This document shows, piece by piece, positions 63,393-64,000 of a DNA stretch of 64,000 nt. How positions within the stretch are numbered: position 1 is the first letter of the stretch; the number at the start of each line of letters is the position of its first letter. Below the pieces are notes generated by a model. That model saw nothing but the letters and a program-made list of their open reading frames with translations, was not told where the DNA came from and did no database searches. Source of the DNA: an uncultured Holophagaceae bacterium (GTDB lineage: Bacteria > Acidobacteriota > Holophagae > Holophagales > Holophagaceae). The position numbers and the translations under genes are program-made. The stretch lies in contig CAIWKE010000013.1 of NCBI GenBank assembly GCA_903913215.1, positions 62,001-126,000 of the forward strand, in the 5' to 3' direction.

Positions 63393-63404
63393 TATTAATT
63401 AATA
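63393..63404. promoter_or_regulatory. AT-rich 12-base palindrome upstream of nrfH
   Basis: TATTAATTAATA is perfectly symmetric and lies within the only really AT-rich stretch of the window (63330-63430), between the nrf-nap promoter region and the small reading frame at 63413. It may be a regulator or nucleoid-protein site. Outside the small frame and the promoter, 63288-63632 holds no recognised gene. Confidence 0.3.
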
Positions 63405-63412
63405 TTTGATGA

Positions 63413-63532
63413 TTATTGTTTTTTCTTATCAGAAATTTTTTCCAAGACCATTCCGCCATTGACCGTCGCCACCTCGATGCCCTGGTCGCTGCCCGGGAAG
63501 CGAGCCGTGACCTTGTGTTTTTTCACCTCCAT
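63413..63532 (-). CDS. Small open reading frame of 39 codons, function unknown
   Basis: Reads MEVKKHKVTARFPGSDQG, then IEVATVNGGMVLEKI and a Lys-rich end. The pattern of alternating hydrophobic residues and third-base G/C preference look coding, although an in-frame TGA lies 16 codons upstream. There is AAGGG 9 bases before the ATG. It could be a genuine small protein, a gene remnant, or chance. It would be transcribed toward nrfH. Confidence 0.35.
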   Translation of the reverse strand: MEVKKHKVTARFPGSDQGIEVATVNGGMVLEKISDKKKQ

Positions 63533-63632
63533 CTGGTCGGCGCCCTTGGCGCTGAAGGTGATTCAGCCCGACAGCGGGTTGGCTCGGGTGCCACGGCCCA
63601 ATCTCCGTATACTGAGCCTGCCTGGAGGACCC

Positions 63633-63911
63633 ATGTCCCAGACCATCGAACACCCTGAACTCTCCGCCGCCGAGTGGAAGCTCATTCAGGAACTCCGCCA
63701 GCTGCCGGACGAGCGGCTGCGCTCCCGGGTCCACACGTCCCTCCAGGAGCTGCTGTATTTCTTCCAGAATCCCCGCTGTGAAGGCATGGGCATCGAAGGC
63801 TTTCCCTGCGGAGAGCCCAGGTCCTCCTGCGAAGACTGCCATCAAATTTGGGAGACCCTGGACCTCGTGGCCGAGCGCAGTGCCAAGGGCAAACCCCTGG
63901 ACTGCAAGTAG
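63633..63911 (+). CDS. Small cysteine-rich protein, function unknown
   Basis: Protein of 92 residues with GGAGG 4 bases before the ATG. The first 50 residues look helical (SAAEWKLIQELRQLPDERLR). The C-terminal part has four Cys in NPRCEGMGIEGFPCGEPRSS and CEDCHQIW. The CEDCH looks like a haem motif, but there is no signal peptide, so a zinc or Fe-S site is more likely. I recognise no family. It lies divergent from the nitrate-to-ammonium operon. Confidence 0.65.
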   Translation: MSQTIEHPELSAAEWKLIQELRQLPDERLRSRVHTSLQELLYFFQNPRCEGMGIEGFPCGEPRSSCEDCHQIWETLDLVAERSAKGKPLDCK

Positions 63912-63929
63912 TCCCCTAGCAGGCTGGCT

Positions 63930-64000
63930 TCAGAGCAGTTCCCAGGCCGCGCGCGCCTGCCCGCTGGCATCGGCGGTGCGGGCTTTCACGGCGGCGCGGG
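63930..64000 (-). CDS. C-terminal end of a gene running off the window
   Basis: Only the last 23 codons are inside: AAVKARTADASGQARAAWEL and one more Leu, then TGA at 63930-63932. The composition is coding-like. Nothing can be said about function. Confidence 0.4.
   Translation of the reverse strand, partial: RAAVKARTADASGQARAAWELL

Noticed and set aside
63406-63419. TTGAT-N4-ATTGT as a possible FNR site upstream of nrfH
   Set aside because: Only one half matches the TTGAT-N4-ATCAA consensus; the second half agrees at two of five positions.
63633-63911. CEDCH as a cytochrome c haem site
   Set aside because: The protein has no signal peptide, so it would not reach the periplasmic haem-attachment machinery.

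Overview
The DNA is GC-rich (about two thirds G+C by eye), with tightly packed genes, many 1-4 base start/stop overlaps and frequent GTG/TTG starts. No ribosomal or transfer RNA gene, insertion sequence, phage or CRISPR array is visible. Gene content suggests an anaerobic or facultative Gram-negative chromosome. The pointers are an LPS heptose kinase, multihaem nitrate-to-ammonium respiration, a HdrD/EtfD-type membrane quinone reductase, methylmalonyl-CoA epimerase and a large glycogen locus. This fits Acidobacteriota class Holophagae (Geothrix/Holophaga-like). That assignment is inference from content; no marker gene proves it.

Layout. 1-4.8 kb: a minus-strand run M16 protease - GNAT - rlmN - chrA - dut, after the start of a dienelactone-hydrolase-like gene cut by the window edge. 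5-9 kb: a small conserved protein, then a four-gene ABC exporter operon with two ATPases and two permeases. 9-21 kb: a membrane protein, dnaE, cysE, a holin-like protein, a periplasmic cyclophilin, prepilin peptidase, methylmalonyl-CoA epimerase, a YecH-like protein with an unusual leader, tmk-holB, a zinc-ribbon/GYF-like protein and a secreted protein. 21-25.6 kb: heptose kinase with a Trm112-like protein, the Fe-S quinone reductase, a degenerate PTPS-fold protein and a signal peptidase. 25.7-28.9 kb: clpS-clpA-aat, a complete bacterial N-degron module. 28.9-44.3 kb: glycogen metabolism (glgC, glgA, pgi, two branching enzymes, a GAF protein, phosphorylase and a 1412-residue GH13+GH133 debranching enzyme). 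44.4-50 kb: murA, a YgiB/YgiC-like pair, prs and a methyltransferase. 50-53.2 kb: a four-gene redox operon (TlpA-DUF4266 fusion, DUF3570, ApbE, DsbD-N-like). 53.5-57.5 kb: a truncated AMP-binding-like protein, pssA, a WYL regulator, a secreted protein and mobB. 58-63.3 kb: nrfH-nrfA-napA-napB. The window ends with two small or partial genes.

How the parts work together. NapAB should reduce nitrate to nitrite in the periplasm and NrfHA nitrite to ammonium, so one operon encodes the whole pathway; MobB next to it supports the molybdenum cofactor of NapA. The glycogen genes cover activation (GlgC), elongation (GlgA), branching (two GlgB) and breakdown (GlgP plus debrancher), with Pgi linking to glycolysis. 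ClpS, ClpA and Aat make a proteolytic pathway that tags and recognises N-end residues.

The best candidate for an undescribed system is the 49,953-53,221 operon. A thioredoxin fused to a tail ending in Cys-Gly-Cys-Asn, a predicted outer-membrane protein bearing a match to the ApbE flavinylation motif (D-T-I-S-G-A-S), a flavin transferase and a DsbD-N-like domain are translationally coupled. This suggests a cell-envelope thiol/flavin redox device. Other notable signals are an NrfA whose catalytic haem motif is CXXCH instead of CXXCK, three perfect coding-region hairpins with 3-base loops, and mutually exclusive hairpins over the YecH-like ribosome binding site.
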